Assembly (NCBI RefSeq): GCF_038007285.1
Contig: NZ_JBBOWX010000001.1
Span: forward strand, 2,063,501-2,127,500
Origin: Sporosarcina sp. FSL K6-3457
GTDB lineage: Bacteria > Bacillota > Bacilli > Bacillales_A > Planococcaceae
DNA length: 64,000 bases
Direction of reading: 5' to 3'
Part shown: piece after piece, positions 17,560 to 26,735 of the stretch
How the letters are laid out: each line of letters opens with the position of its first letter
Numbering within the stretch: position 1 is the stretch's first letter
Notes under the pieces: model-generated
What the model was told of the DNA's origin: nothing
Databases searched by the model: none
Seen by the model: the letters and a program-made list of their open reading frames with translations, nothing else
Made by a program: the position numbers and the translations under genes

Positions 17560-19141
17560 TCAATTACATTATTATGTACCAGCAGAAAAAATAGATAATG
17601 TTGCAATCGTTGAGAAAAACCTCATTATTTACGGGGGAACACCAGCTGGGATTACGGCGGCTATTCAAGCGACAAGAATGGGTCTTACTGTTGCAATCGT
17701 TGAGTTCAGTCAACATATTGGTGGGATGACTGCGAGTGGATTAGGTGCGACTGATCTTGGTGCGGAAGATGCAGTTGGAGGTATTTCTAGAGAGTTTTAT
17801 CAAGAAATCGCGAAGTACTACAAAAAAGAAAAGCAATGGACATTTGAACCAAAGGCAGCTCGCCATGTGTTTGAGAAATGGATGAAAGACTATGATATTC
17901 CCGTATATTTTAACCAACATTTAGCAGAGGTTGTCAAAGAAAATGGAGAAATCATCGAAATTAGCATGGAAGATGGGCGCCACTATAAAGGTGATTTTTT
18001 CCTTGACTGTAGTTATGAAGGTGATTTATTGGCGAAATCAGGTGTTAGCTATTTTGTTGGGCGGGAGTCAAATGTAACGTATCAAGAGATTTATAATGGT
18101 ATCCAGTTTGGTGCGCCGCATCATAAATTTGAAAAGTGGATTGACCCTTATGTGGTGGAGGGGAAGCCGGACAGTGGCCTATTACCGGGAATTACGGAGG
18201 ATGATCCAGGGCAACTGGGCTACCAGGGACAAGGGGATCATCGGATTCAAGCCTATAATTTCCGGATTTGCTTGACGAAGAATTCAGAGAATCGTGTTTC
18301 ATTTCCACAGCCGCCCCATTATGATGCAGAACGGTATCAGCTTCTACTTCGTTATATTCAGGCGGGCGTTTGGGATGCCATGAAGCTCCATACGATGCTG
18401 CCAAATGGAAAATCTGATTTGAATAATTATGGTGCGTTTTCGACGGACAATATTGGGATGAATTATGACTGGCCGGAAGGTAGTTATGCTAGACGTGAGG
18501 AAATTTTTCAGGATCATCTAACGTATGATCTTGGGATGTTGTACTTTTTAGCGAATGATTCCCGGGTTCCTGTTGCTATCCGTGAGGAAGTAGCTGCTTG
18601 GGGATTGCCGAAAGACGAATTTGAAACAACAGGGCATTGGCCGCATCAGTTGTATATTCGTGAAGGCAGAAGAATGATTTCCGATTATGTCATGACGGAT
18701 CGTAATTGCCTGCAACAGACCTTTGTGGATGATTCAATTGGTTTAGCGTCATTCCATATGGATTCACATAACTGCCGACGCGTCGTCATCGATGGCAGAT
18801 GTGTGAATGAGGGGGACGTTCAAGTGCCAATTAGTCCTTATGAAATTTCATATCGTTCCATTCGTCCAAAGTCCGAGGAATGCATCAATTTACTTGTTCC
18901 CGTATGTCTATCCAGCTCACATATTGCTTATGGCTCGATTCGAATGGAGCCGATATTTATGATACTAGGTCAGTCAGCAGCCACAGCAGCAGCTCTTGCC
19001 TATAAACATAAAACAACTGTCCAAGATGTAGATTATGGAGAGTTAAAACAGGAGCTTTTACAAGCAAATCAAGTTGTCGAATGGGATAGCGATAAGATAG
19101 ATGATCCAATCAAACGGATGGAAGGAACGTTCGGAAAATAG
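17546..19141 (+). CDS. FAD-dependent oxidoreductase 2 (PF12831-like)
   Basis: A 531-residue flavoprotein overlapping the previous gene by 14 bp, with AGGAGG 5-8 nt before ATG ATG. IIYGGTPAGITAAIQATRMG (residues 27-46), EFSQHIGGMTASGLGATDLG and GGISREFY are the diagnostic FAD_oxidored (PF12831) signatures. Near the C-terminus, YEISYRSIRP and LLVPVCLSSSHIAYGSIRMEP complete the fold. Relatives occur in carbohydrate-degradation loci and are often annotated vaguely. It probably oxidises a sugar or glycoside intermediate; the electron acceptor is not evident. Confidence 0.9.
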   Translation: MMDFSQLHYYVPAEKIDNVAIVEKNLIIYGGTPAGITAAIQATRMGLTVAIVEFSQHIGGMTASGLGATDLGAEDAVGGISREFYQEIAKYYKKEKQWTFEPKAARHVFEKWMKDYDIPVYFNQHLAEVVKENGEIIEISMEDGRHYKGDFFLDCSYEGDLLAKSGVSYFVGRESNVTYQEIYNGIQFGAPHHKFEKWIDPYVVEGKPDSGLLPGITEDDPGQLGYQGQGDHRIQAYNFRICLTKNSENRVSFPQPPHYDAERYQLLLRYIQAGVWDAMKLHTMLPNGKSDLNNYGAFSTDNIGMNYDWPEGSYARREEIFQDHLTYDLGMLYFLANDSRVPVAIREEVAAWGLPKDEFETTGHWPHQLYIREGRRMISDYVMTDRNCLQQTFVDDSIGLASFHMDSHNCRRVVIDGRCVNEGDVQVPISPYEISYRSIRPKSEECINLLVPVCLSSSHIAYGSIRMEPIFMILGQSAATAAALAYKHKTTVQDVDYGELKQELLQANQVVEWDSDKIDDPIKRMEGTFGK

Positions 19142-19169
19142 TAATTACTATAGGAGCGGAGGGGTTAAG

Positions 19170-20120
19170 ATGAAAATGATTGCTTGGAATCGTGATAGGC
19201 TATCAGAATTAGTGGATTTATGGAATAAGGAATTGGCTACTGATTTCCCAATGCGTGAAGAATTGTTTAAGCAAAATAGTTTTGATGATGTGAACGTTTC
19301 CTATGATAGCTCCTATATGGCAGTAGATGATCAAGGACGGGTGATTGGGTTCGTAGTAGCAAAGCGTTGGCAAGAAACAATCGATGTTAATATGGATACT
19401 AAAAGAGGATGGATTCAAGTGTTGTTAGTAGATAGTGACCACCGTGGAAAAGGGATTGGCACGGCACTATACGAGCTTGCGGAAGCAGGTTTAAAAGTTC
19501 AGAGCATTGAGGAAATCCAATTGGCAGGAGATCCTTTTCACTATTTCTCAGGCATACCTGATCAATATCAAACAGTACAGCAATGGGCAGAAAAGCATGG
19601 CTATGTTAAAAGAGTCGACACATATGATTTAATGAACCATTTAGACAAAAAGTATAACTTACCTGTTGATGATTCAGTTACATTTTCAATCTTAAAAAAA
19701 GAGGAACAAGCAGAGCTGATTTCATTTTTGGAAAGATGTTTCCCAGGAAGATGGGTCTATGAAACGATGAAGTACTTTGAGATGAATGGGAATGGACGAG
19801 AATTTGTTGTCATCAAAAAGAATAATCAAATCATAGGATTTTGTAGAATAAATGATAGTCAATCACCATTCATTGCACAAAACGTCTATTGGAGCCCTCT
19901 TTTTAACGAGGAAGTAGGTGGGATTGGTCCATTAGGAATTGACGTGAATGAACAAAAGCAAGGATATGGATTAGCAATTGTTCAAGCGGCAATGGCTTAT
20001 TTACAACAGCGCAATATTGAAACGATCATTATTGATTGGACGATCTTAGTGGACTTTTATAAAAAACTAGACTTTGACACGTGGAAAAAGTATGGAGTAT
20101 ATCTAAAAAGTGTGAAGTGA
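19170..20120 (+). CDS. tandem-GNAT acetyltransferase
   Basis: A 316-residue protein of two GNAT folds. The first has VLLVDSDHRGKGIGTALYELAE (acetyl-CoA loop R/QxxGxG/A). The second has GIDVNEQKQGYGLAIVQAAMAYL and ends in a short LDFDTWKKYG motif. An ORF start at 19101 lies inside the previous gene; ATG 19170 with GGAGGGG 6 nt away is preferred. Within a sugar operon, acetylation of an amino sugar or detoxification of an intermediate is possible but unproved. Confidence 0.82.
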   Translation: MKMIAWNRDRLSELVDLWNKELATDFPMREELFKQNSFDDVNVSYDSSYMAVDDQGRVIGFVVAKRWQETIDVNMDTKRGWIQVLLVDSDHRGKGIGTALYELAEAGLKVQSIEEIQLAGDPFHYFSGIPDQYQTVQQWAEKHGYVKRVDTYDLMNHLDKKYNLPVDDSVTFSILKKEEQAELISFLERCFPGRWVYETMKYFEMNGNGREFVVIKKNNQIIGFCRINDSQSPFIAQNVYWSPLFNEEVGGIGPLGIDVNEQKQGYGLAIVQAAMAYLQQRNIETIIIDWTILVDFYKKLDFDTWKKYGVYLKSVK

Positions 20121-20172
20121 AGATTTATACACTCGGCGTTCTTTAGTGCAACGTATAGGGGGGATAGTAAAA

Positions 20173-20895
20173 ATGGCAGTTGTTATATTAGCAGAATTAG
20201 AAAAGCTTGATTTTCGATTGGCTGTAAAAAATGTTAGCGTGTTGGAATCGGTTGAACAATTAACGGGAGCTGACAATGGTGAAACAACCTTTGTTTTAGC
20301 AGCCACAGCTGAAAACTTGCATGCACTAAAAAATGAGCCGCATCATGTCTTTGTACCGTCAATGATGGTAACGGGTGAAGGGGAACATTCAAATGCAAAT
20401 ATTTATTTTGAGTTGGAAAACTATTCTTTTTATCAACAAGCAAAAGAAATCATTCGTCAGGAAGAAAATGCCAAAGGCGTTTTCCGCTTTAGGCGTACTG
20501 TGACATCAGCAGAAGATAAGTTACTATTTGTAGAAGATTTGTATGTATTAGCTGGGCTATTAGGTGAGCCGGAAGATGTGTACGTAAAAATGACAGATCA
20601 ATCGGTAACACCAGCCTATATCATACTGATGATGAATTTTGGCGGTGGCAAGATGGCGCATATTGAATATACGGTTCAACAGCAGGAGCGAATTGAACTT
20701 GAGTGGAGTGGTATCAAAACGATCGTTGAATTTGACAGTGATGAAATCAAGCCAGCCCAACCGGGAGGTAAAACGACATTGCCGTTAGCCTTCACGGTGG
20801 ACTCCATTTTAGCTACAGGGCATCAAGTAAACCAGAATATACTCGGGCGATTGACTCATTTTGAAAAGCTTATTAGTGGAGGTACAGGTAAATGA
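20173..20895 (+). CDS. protein resembling only the C-terminal half of Gfo/Idh/MocA enzymes
   Basis: A 240-residue protein of uncertain family. There is no glycine-rich NAD motif at the N-terminus. The middle and end (GVFRFRRT, a FVEDLYVLAGLLGEPEDVYVKM segment, and ILMMNFGGGKMAHIEYT) look like the alpha/beta substrate domain of Gfo/Idh/MocA proteins. It overlaps the following, complete Gfo/Idh gene by 4 bp (ATGA), so it may be a non-catalytic partner or a degenerate paralogue. ATG 20173 is chosen because a G-rich Shine-Dalgarno (20157-20163) precedes it; 20146 would add nine residues. Confidence 0.65.
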   Translation: MAVVILAELEKLDFRLAVKNVSVLESVEQLTGADNGETTFVLAATAENLHALKNEPHHVFVPSMMVTGEGEHSNANIYFELENYSFYQQAKEIIRQEENAKGVFRFRRTVTSAEDKLLFVEDLYVLAGLLGEPEDVYVKMTDQSVTPAYIILMMNFGGGKMAHIEYTVQQQERIELEWSGIKTIVEFDSDEIKPAQPGGKTTLPLAFTVDSILATGHQVNQNILGRLTHFEKLISGGTGK

Positions 20896-21866
20896 AAATA
20901 GGCATGATGAGTTTTGCGCATATGCATGCATTTAGTTATGCAGATGGTTTGAAAAAGATACCAAACGTTGAGTTAGTCGGTATCTTTGATGATGACGCGG
21001 AAAGAGGACAGCAAGTAGCGGAGAAATTTAACACAACACATTATAGCAATCAAGCGGAATTTTTAGCACAAGAGATGGATGCCGTCATTATTTGTAGTGA
21101 GAATAATCGGCATAAAGAAATGGTGTTGAATGCGGCAAGGGCAAAAAAACATATCTTATGTGAGAAGCCGATTGCAACGAATCTCGAAGATGCAAAAGAA
21201 ATGATTCAAGTTTGTGAGGACAGCCATGTACTTTTACAAATTGCTTATCCGGTAAGATTCAGCTCACCGATTCAAGAATTGAAGAAACTGATTGATAAAG
21301 GTGAGCTTGGTGATATTGTTGCATTTCGTTCAACAAATCGGGGGCAGAACCCAAGTGGTTGGTTTATTGATGAAAATCAGTCAGGTGGTGGGGCTGTACT
21401 TGATCATACTGTCCATATGCTCGATATTATGCGTTGGTATTTAGGCGAGGAAGTGACAGAAGTAAGCGCGTTTGTTGACTCTTATTTTCATGATATTGAC
21501 ATTGATGATGCAGGAATTCTTACTTTTGAATTTGAGAATGGTGTCATTGCTTCGCATGATGCTAGTTGGTCACGTTTCACTGAGTACCCGACATGGGGGG
21601 ACGCAACAATTGAGGTAGTTGGAACGAAGCAAACGGTGAAAGTGGATGCATTTAAAGAGCATTTTAGACGGTTTTCTAGTGGGAGTAAGTCATTAGAACA
21701 TGTCTTTTTTGGTAATGATATGGACTTTGGTTTAGTTCTTGATTTCGTTAATTGTGTAAAAAAAGGTGAACAACCATCCATCACAGGCTACGATGGACTA
21801 AAATCACTAGAAGTCTCATTGGCGGCATATAAATCAAGTGAATTGAAGAAGGTAATCCAGTTATAA
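20892..21866 (+). CDS. Gfo/Idh/MocA-family oxidoreductase 2
   Basis: A 324-residue NAD(P)-dependent oxidoreductase. It starts with GMMSFAHMHAFSYADGL instead of the classical GxGxxG loop, a variant seen in some family members. It has CEKPIATN and then GGGAVLDHTVHMLDIMRWYLGEE with the Asp-His pair of the active site. It is translationally coupled to the preceding Gfo-like gene through an ATGA overlap. The transcript ends at the hairpin 21880-21908. It probably reverses or complements the oxidation carried out by Gfo/Idh 1 (inference). Confidence 0.88.
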   Translation: MKIGMMSFAHMHAFSYADGLKKIPNVELVGIFDDDAERGQQVAEKFNTTHYSNQAEFLAQEMDAVIICSENNRHKEMVLNAARAKKHILCEKPIATNLEDAKEMIQVCEDSHVLLQIAYPVRFSSPIQELKKLIDKGELGDIVAFRSTNRGQNPSGWFIDENQSGGGAVLDHTVHMLDIMRWYLGEEVTEVSAFVDSYFHDIDIDDAGILTFEFENGVIASHDASWSRFTEYPTWGDATIEVVGTKQTVKVDAFKEHFRRFSSGSKSLEHVFFGNDMDFGLVLDFVNCVKKGEQPSITGYDGLKSLEVSLAAYKSSELKKVIQL

Positions 21867-21879
21867 GCCATAAGAGATA

Positions 21880-21914
21880 GCACCTACTTTTGGTTCAAGT
21901 AGGTGCTTTATTTA
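21880..21914 (+). terminator. terminator of the main catabolic operon
   Basis: A perfect 11-bp stem (21880-21890 with 21898-21908), a 7-nt loop and a TTTATTT tail, 14 bp after the Gfo/Idh 2 stop codon. Confidence 0.85.
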
Positions 21915-21973
21915 GGTCGTTAGTTTTTAGTATAGAGAAGGAAGGTAAACGCAAATAACGAGGAGGAACTTTT

Positions 21974-22840
21974 ATGAAAATTGGTTTGAGCTCATATAGT
22001 CTATTTGGTGCGTTAAAAAACAAAGAAATGACGATTGTTGAGGCTGTTCAGTGGGTGGCAGATCAAGGCGGAGAACATATTGAATTAGTCCCTAATCTTG
22101 GATTCAGTTTCGAAGAAAATCCAGATTTAATAGATGCTGTTCACAAGAAAGCTAGTGAAGTAGGAATCGATATTTCGAATTATGCGATTGGTGCCAATTT
22201 CATTACTGACAGTGAAGAGGCCTTTCAAGCGGAAATTGAACGCGTTAAGAAAGAAGTCGATATTGCAAATAGCCTAGGCGTAAAATTCATGCGTCATGAT
22301 GTTGCTTCACGTCCTATTCCAGAAACGACGATTCAGCAATTCGAAGCCGATGTAGCGAAGTTGGCAGTAGCATGTGGAGAAATCGCAGATTATGCAAGTA
22401 ATTATGGAATCACAATGAGTGTTGAAAACCACGGTTACTATATCCAAGCAAGCGACCGTGTCCAATCATTGATTAATCATGTAAATCGTCCAAACTTTAA
22501 AACCACGTTGGATATAGGTAATTTCTTATGTGTAGATGAAGATCCAGTTTCAGCTGTTAAAAATAATATTGCTTATGCTTCAGTTGTCCATTTTAAAGAT
22601 TTTCTCTATAGACCCGCACATCTGAATCCGGGAGCGGGTTGGTTTCAGACGACAGCTGGAAATTATCTAAGAGGTACAATTGTTGGTCATGGAGACATTA
22701 ACATGAAAGAGGTTGTTAAAGTAATTAAGGACGCTGGTTATGATGGTTATATATCAGTGGAATTCGAAGGGCTGGAAGAATGTCAACAAGCATCAAAAAT
22801 GGGCATGGATAATGTTCGGCGGCTATGGGGCGAAGTCTGA
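21974..22840 (+). CDS. sugar phosphate isomerase/epimerase (xylose-isomerase-like TIM barrel)
   Basis: A 288-residue AP-endonuclease-2-type TIM barrel. Metal-ligand motifs are visible: EHIELVPN, VENHGYY, TLDIGNFLC, VVHFKDF and a C-terminal YISVEFEGLEE. These proteins isomerise or epimerise keto-sugars, and some act in beta-elimination of 3-keto-glycosides together with Gfo/Idh enzymes. GAGGAGG lies 8 nt before the ATG. The gene follows the operon terminator with only 60 bp between, so it is read through or has its own promoter; no convincing -35/-10 pair was found. Confidence 0.88.
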   Translation: MKIGLSSYSLFGALKNKEMTIVEAVQWVADQGGEHIELVPNLGFSFEENPDLIDAVHKKASEVGIDISNYAIGANFITDSEEAFQAEIERVKKEVDIANSLGVKFMRHDVASRPIPETTIQQFEADVAKLAVACGEIADYASNYGITMSVENHGYYIQASDRVQSLINHVNRPNFKTTLDIGNFLCVDEDPVSAVKNNIAYASVVHFKDFLYRPAHLNPGAGWFQTTAGNYLRGTIVGHGDINMKEVVKVIKDAGYDGYISVEFEGLEECQQASKMGMDNVRRLWGEV

Positions 22841-22987
22841 AAGTTTTTCGTTTCCATATTAATAAAAGAATCAATCATTATAAGTGACTTTTAATTCGCT
22901 CTAGACGGACTAATTTGATTGTGATAGATTTGCATTAGAAACTTTTGTTAAATATGCTAGAGAAGCACAAAGGGGAGACAAAAAGTA

Positions 22988-24082
22988 ATGGAAATCCGAC
23001 GACTCAAGGCTGATGAATTTGAACAAGCAATCCAATTAGCAGATCAGACGTTTCGTGATCAAGAACATACTTCGATGGGGCAGGCATTTCCACATGTTTT
23101 TTCAACAGAGCTAGGGCAATCATTTGGTGCTTTTGATGGAGAAACCCTTGTCAGCTTTATGGGGCTAGTACCTGCTACGCTACAGATAGGTAGTGCCACG
23201 CTAACCGTTTTTTCGATAGGGTCAGTTTGTACGCATGAAAATTATCGACAACAAGGGATATCTACGAAAATTTTGCAAGAAATTTATCGTTATACTGATC
23301 AGGCAGCGGCTTCCTTATTATTTGTATCAGGAGATCGTGGCATGTATATGAGGAATGACTGTTATCATTTTGGTAAAGTCAGCAACTACACAATTAGTCA
23401 AACGAAATGTGACTATGGTGGAGATATTAGTCAAGCTCAATCGGAGGATATTTTCCAAATAGATTCTATCAGACGCGCAACGAAAGTCCGGTTTAACAGC
23501 AGTATTTGGGAATGGCGGGTTCTTTTGGAGGCGGGTGCTTTCCCGAGTATATTTAAGATGAAGCAAGCGTTATATGTGGCCAGTCGGGATGGTGTGATAG
23601 AAGGCTATGCAGTGATGGGCCTGCCTATTGCTAGTAGTACCCAGCAACAGGCGATTGTAACGGAGTGGGGCGGCGACACAAAAGTCGTCTATGAAATATT
23701 CCAGAATATATTGGCACAGGGCTTGATGAAAGAAATTGGGCTGACGATTCCATGGCATGAAAAGTTCTGTGAAGAACTCAACCAGCACCCCTATGAGGAT
23801 CAAAGGAATTCTGGAACGATTCATATTGTCAATGCCACAAGATTGTTGGAGCAATTGCTGCCTTATATATATGAGAAAAATATTCAAGTTGCACAAAGTC
23901 TTACAATTGAAACGTTGGAAGACAATCATGTAATCCTTCATTACAGTGGGACGAAAATAACACTGACGCCAGAAGATTTAGTAACATTGCTGTTTGTTCC
24001 ACAGGAGAACGACTTACTGGGTGAGCTACAAACAGTTTTTCCAATTCCGTTGCCGTATACAGAAGGAATGTATTATGTTTAG
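22988..24082 (+). CDS. GNAT-family N-acetyltransferase (long, Eis-like length)
   Basis: A 364-residue protein with an N-terminal GNAT domain. The substrate strand is followed by the acetyl-CoA loop in VCTHENYRQQGISTKILQEI (about residues 79-98). The rest (about 130-364) resembles a second GNAT-like half and a small C-terminal lobe, as in long acetyltransferases of about 400 residues. AAAGGGGAGA precedes the ATG. The acceptor is unknown. It is the last gene of the island, 147 bp after the isomerase, and is followed by a terminator. Confidence 0.8.
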   Translation: MEIRRLKADEFEQAIQLADQTFRDQEHTSMGQAFPHVFSTELGQSFGAFDGETLVSFMGLVPATLQIGSATLTVFSIGSVCTHENYRQQGISTKILQEIYRYTDQAAASLLFVSGDRGMYMRNDCYHFGKVSNYTISQTKCDYGGDISQAQSEDIFQIDSIRRATKVRFNSSIWEWRVLLEAGAFPSIFKMKQALYVASRDGVIEGYAVMGLPIASSTQQQAIVTEWGGDTKVVYEIFQNILAQGLMKEIGLTIPWHEKFCEELNQHPYEDQRNSGTIHIVNATRLLEQLLPYIYEKNIQVAQSLTIETLEDNHVILHYSGTKITLTPEDLVTLLFVPQENDLLGELQTVFPIPLPYTEGMYYV

Positions 24083-24108
24083 GTAGGAGCGGCTACTCGG
24101 AAGTAAAG

Positions 24109-24152
24109 AATCAGCATGCTACTTCATTATTGAAGTGATGCTGATTTTTTTG
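24109..24152 (+). terminator. terminator after the acetyltransferase gene
   Basis: A stem of AATCAGCAT and ACTTCA pairing with TGAAGTGATGCTGATT, with a small bulge, followed by seven T residues. Confidence 0.8.
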
Positions 24153-24258
24153 ATAAGGAAAATGAAAGTATTTTATAAATATTTGATATAGTTCCTGTTA
24201 AAAATCTGTGATAAGATATGTAGAGTTTGGAAATTGGAATAGAAAAGAAGGCGTTTTA

Positions 24259-25659
24259 ATGGCAACAACTACAACCATGAAAGGTCCTATCAAGCAGTTG
24301 AATTTATTTCATTTGACGTGGCCGATTTTTTTAGAAGTTTTTCTTTTTATGTTAATGGGAATCGCAGATACATTTATGCTAAGTGCCGTGTCTGACGACG
24401 CTGTTTCAGGCGTTGGCGCGGCGAATCAGTATGTGCATGTGGCCATTCTTATCCTTGAGGTTGTCGGGAACGGCGCGGCAATTGTTGTCGCACAATACCT
24501 AGGGTCGAAAAGATACCTTGAAGCCTCTAAAATTTCAGCATTAGCCGTTACGTTAAACTTAACTTTCGGACTAATTATGAGCGTTATTTTCGTCGTATTT
24601 TCAAGGCATATGATGATAGCGATGAATTTGCAGGGGGATGTGCTAGAGCACGCTTCTAAGTATTTAATCATTGTAGGTGGAGGGATTTTCTTACAAGCGA
24701 TTATTAATTCATTGTCAGCAATTATTCGCGTACATGGTTTTACGAAACAAACGATGTATGTATCAGTTGGTATGAATATTTTTCACGTAGTGGGGAACTA
24801 TGCGTTGATTTTCGGGAAATTTGGTTTTCCTGAATTAGGTGTACAGGGTGCGGCTATTTCTTCTGTTGCAAGTCGATTCCTAGCATTGCTCGTCTTCTTC
24901 TGGTTACTGTATCGAGTGATGGAGTATCGTATAGAGTGGCGCTATTATATTACATTATCTAAAGAATATATTTGGAAAATACTGCAAATAGGTATTCCGT
25001 CAGCCTTTGAGCAAGTCATGTATCAGGGCTGTCAAATCGTTTTCTTGTATTATGTGACATATTTAGGAACGGAATCATTAGCGGCTAGGCAGTACGCGGT
25101 GAATATATCCATGTTCACCTATTTATTTGCCATAGCGATTGGCATGGGGACAGCCATTATCGTTGGACGATTCGTCGGGGGCAACGAACAGGACCAAGCA
25201 TATACAAGTGTTTGGACAAGTATCAAATGGGCTCTACTATTCACAGTAACCATGGTAACGCTCGTGATTATATTCCGCTATCGACTCATGGGATTATTTA
25301 CGGATAATGAGGATATTATTAAAATAGGGGCATCCGTTTTATTGTTAAGTATTTTACTGGAAACAGGACGGACGATTAATATTATCATCATTAATTCCTT
25401 ACGTGCAGCGGGTGACGCAAAATATCCGGTAATTATTGGTTCTTTTTCAATGGTTGCGATGAGTTTACCACTCGGTTATTTATTAGTTTTCCAATTAGAT
25501 ATGGGACTCGTTGGTGTATGGTTAGCCATTGCGGCTGATGAATGGACACGTGCTATTATCATGTACTTCCGATGGAAAAGTAGAAGATGGGAAAGATATG
25601 CGCTAGTGTCACCGAAAAAAAAGAGAGACCGAAGTTCTGAGGGTATTAGTAACAGTTGA
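24259..25659 (+). CDS. MATE-family multidrug/metabolite efflux transporter
   Basis: A 466-residue integral membrane protein with about twelve helices in two homologous halves; the first half starts LNLFHLTWPIFLEVFLFMLMG and contains GIADTFMLS and VGAANQY. MATE exporters use a Na+ or H+ gradient to expel cationic drugs or metabolites. ATG 24259 with GAAGG upstream is preferred over the earlier in-frame ATG at 24208, which has no Shine-Dalgarno and would add an uncharacteristic tail. The gene is monocistronic between two terminators. Confidence 0.9.
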   Translation: MATTTTMKGPIKQLNLFHLTWPIFLEVFLFMLMGIADTFMLSAVSDDAVSGVGAANQYVHVAILILEVVGNGAAIVVAQYLGSKRYLEASKISALAVTLNLTFGLIMSVIFVVFSRHMMIAMNLQGDVLEHASKYLIIVGGGIFLQAIINSLSAIIRVHGFTKQTMYVSVGMNIFHVVGNYALIFGKFGFPELGVQGAAISSVASRFLALLVFFWLLYRVMEYRIEWRYYITLSKEYIWKILQIGIPSAFEQVMYQGCQIVFLYYVTYLGTESLAARQYAVNISMFTYLFAIAIGMGTAIIVGRFVGGNEQDQAYTSVWTSIKWALLFTVTMVTLVIIFRYRLMGLFTDNEDIIKIGASVLLLSILLETGRTINIIIINSLRAAGDAKYPVIIGSFSMVAMSLPLGYLLVFQLDMGLVGVWLAIAADEWTRAIIMYFRWKSRRWERYALVSPKKKRDRSSEGISNS

Positions 25660-25668
25660 ATACCATAT

Positions 25669-25717
25669 AAAATGCACCACTTGGGGAGTTAAATCATCTA
25701 AGCGGTGCATTTTTTTA
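25669..25717. terminator. bidirectional terminator
   Basis: A 14-bp stem around AAATGCACC and GGTGCATTT (one mismatch) with a 17-nt loop and a T7 tail on the plus strand, lying between convergent genes. Confidence 0.8.
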
Positions 25718-26548
25718 TCGAGGTAGAAGATCTTTATAGTTTTTTCTCAGTTCATTTAACTTTTCCAATTGGAGGATAGATTGCTCTTTCATATCCATAC
25801 CGACTCCAATAATTAAGTTCTCAAGTAGGAATGTGGGTGCAACCATCGAATGGAATTCCCAGAGCTCGCCTCTGCTTGTATACAAAACAATATCAGCAGT
25901 GGTATTGAAGTCTGAGACCAGTTGATCGGTAATGACAATCGATTTACAGCCAATGTCATTTGCATGGCTCAAAATTACCTTCGTTTCAGGATGTAATTGA
26001 ACAAAACCAAATAGTAATACTGTATCTTTTTCTGTGAAGTGGACCAATGTTTCAAATAGTTCATGCCCACTTTTAGGTAAGATCTGAATTGTCAGCCCAA
26101 ATCGCGATAGTCTGAATTGTAGTAAATGAGCAAGCCCTTCTGAAGGTCCAGGACTGTAAATGAAAATTCTCTCGGAAGTAGTCAATGCGTGAATGGCTTG
26201 TTGAAAAGTTTCGGCTGAAAAATGAAGCAGTGTTTCTTGTAAATGGAATGAGCTTAACGCCAACATTTCGGTTTGAATCCCATTTGATTCAACATGATTC
26301 ATAATTTGTTCAAGCTTATTTGCGGGTGATATTTCTCGATGTTTTTTCAAGTCATTTTTAAAAGCCTTGAAGTTTTCAAAGCCGATGGATTTCCAAAAAC
26401 GCGAGACGGTCGCGTTGCTTAAATGGAGCTGATGGGCAATCTCCGTCTCTGTCATATAAAGTATGCTGTCCATATTTTTTTGAACAAAATCTGCAATGAC
26501 TTTCTGATGGGGAGTCAATTCCTCGATATTCCAATCAATTTGATACAT
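25715..26548 (-). CDS. MurR/RpiR-family transcriptional regulator (HTH + SIS)
   Basis: A 277-residue regulator. The N-terminal helix-turn-helix of the RpiR type (TETEIAHQLHLSNATVSRFWKSIGFENFKAFKNDL-like) spans about 30-75. The SIS sugar-phosphate-binding domain spans about 105-240, with IFIYSPGPSEGLAHLLQFRL and VLLFGFVQLHPETK. The family senses phosphorylated sugars or amino sugars. A GTG at 26557 would overlap AGGAG; ATG 26548 has an 8-nt spacing and is preferred. It is divergent from the ECF-type transporter genes and probably regulates them. Confidence 0.88.
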   Translation of the reverse strand: MYQIDWNIEELTPHQKVIADFVQKNMDSILYMTETEIAHQLHLSNATVSRFWKSIGFENFKAFKNDLKKHREISPANKLEQIMNHVESNGIQTEMLALSSFHLQETLLHFSAETFQQAIHALTTSERIFIYSPGPSEGLAHLLQFRLSRFGLTIQILPKSGHELFETLVHFTEKDTVLLFGFVQLHPETKVILSHANDIGCKSIVITDQLVSDFNTTADIVLYTSRGELWEFHSMVAPTFLLENLIIGVGMDMKEQSILQLEKLNELRKNYKDLLPR

Positions 26549-26662
26549 CGCTACCACTCCTAAAACCTATTTTATTTCCCATTGTGATGTAGTTTATCAT
26601 ATTCGCACTCGAATGAAAAATATTTTTCTTTAAATAAATTATGAAAAATTATTTACAATTAG

Positions 26663-26692
26663 TTTACAAAATTAGGATACAACATTTACAAT
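26663..26692 (+). promoter_or_regulatory. candidate promoter of the ECF transporter operon
   Basis: TTTACA (26663-26668), 18 bp and TACAAT (26687-26692), 44 bp before the S-component gene. The flanking A/T-rich tract has a loose AAATAA/TTATTT dyad (about 26631-26653) that could bind the RpiR regulator; this is weak. Confidence 0.45.
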
Positions 26693-26735
26693 AGACTGCT
26701 ATTATTTGAGGTGTAGCGAAGAGGAGGAGTAAACA

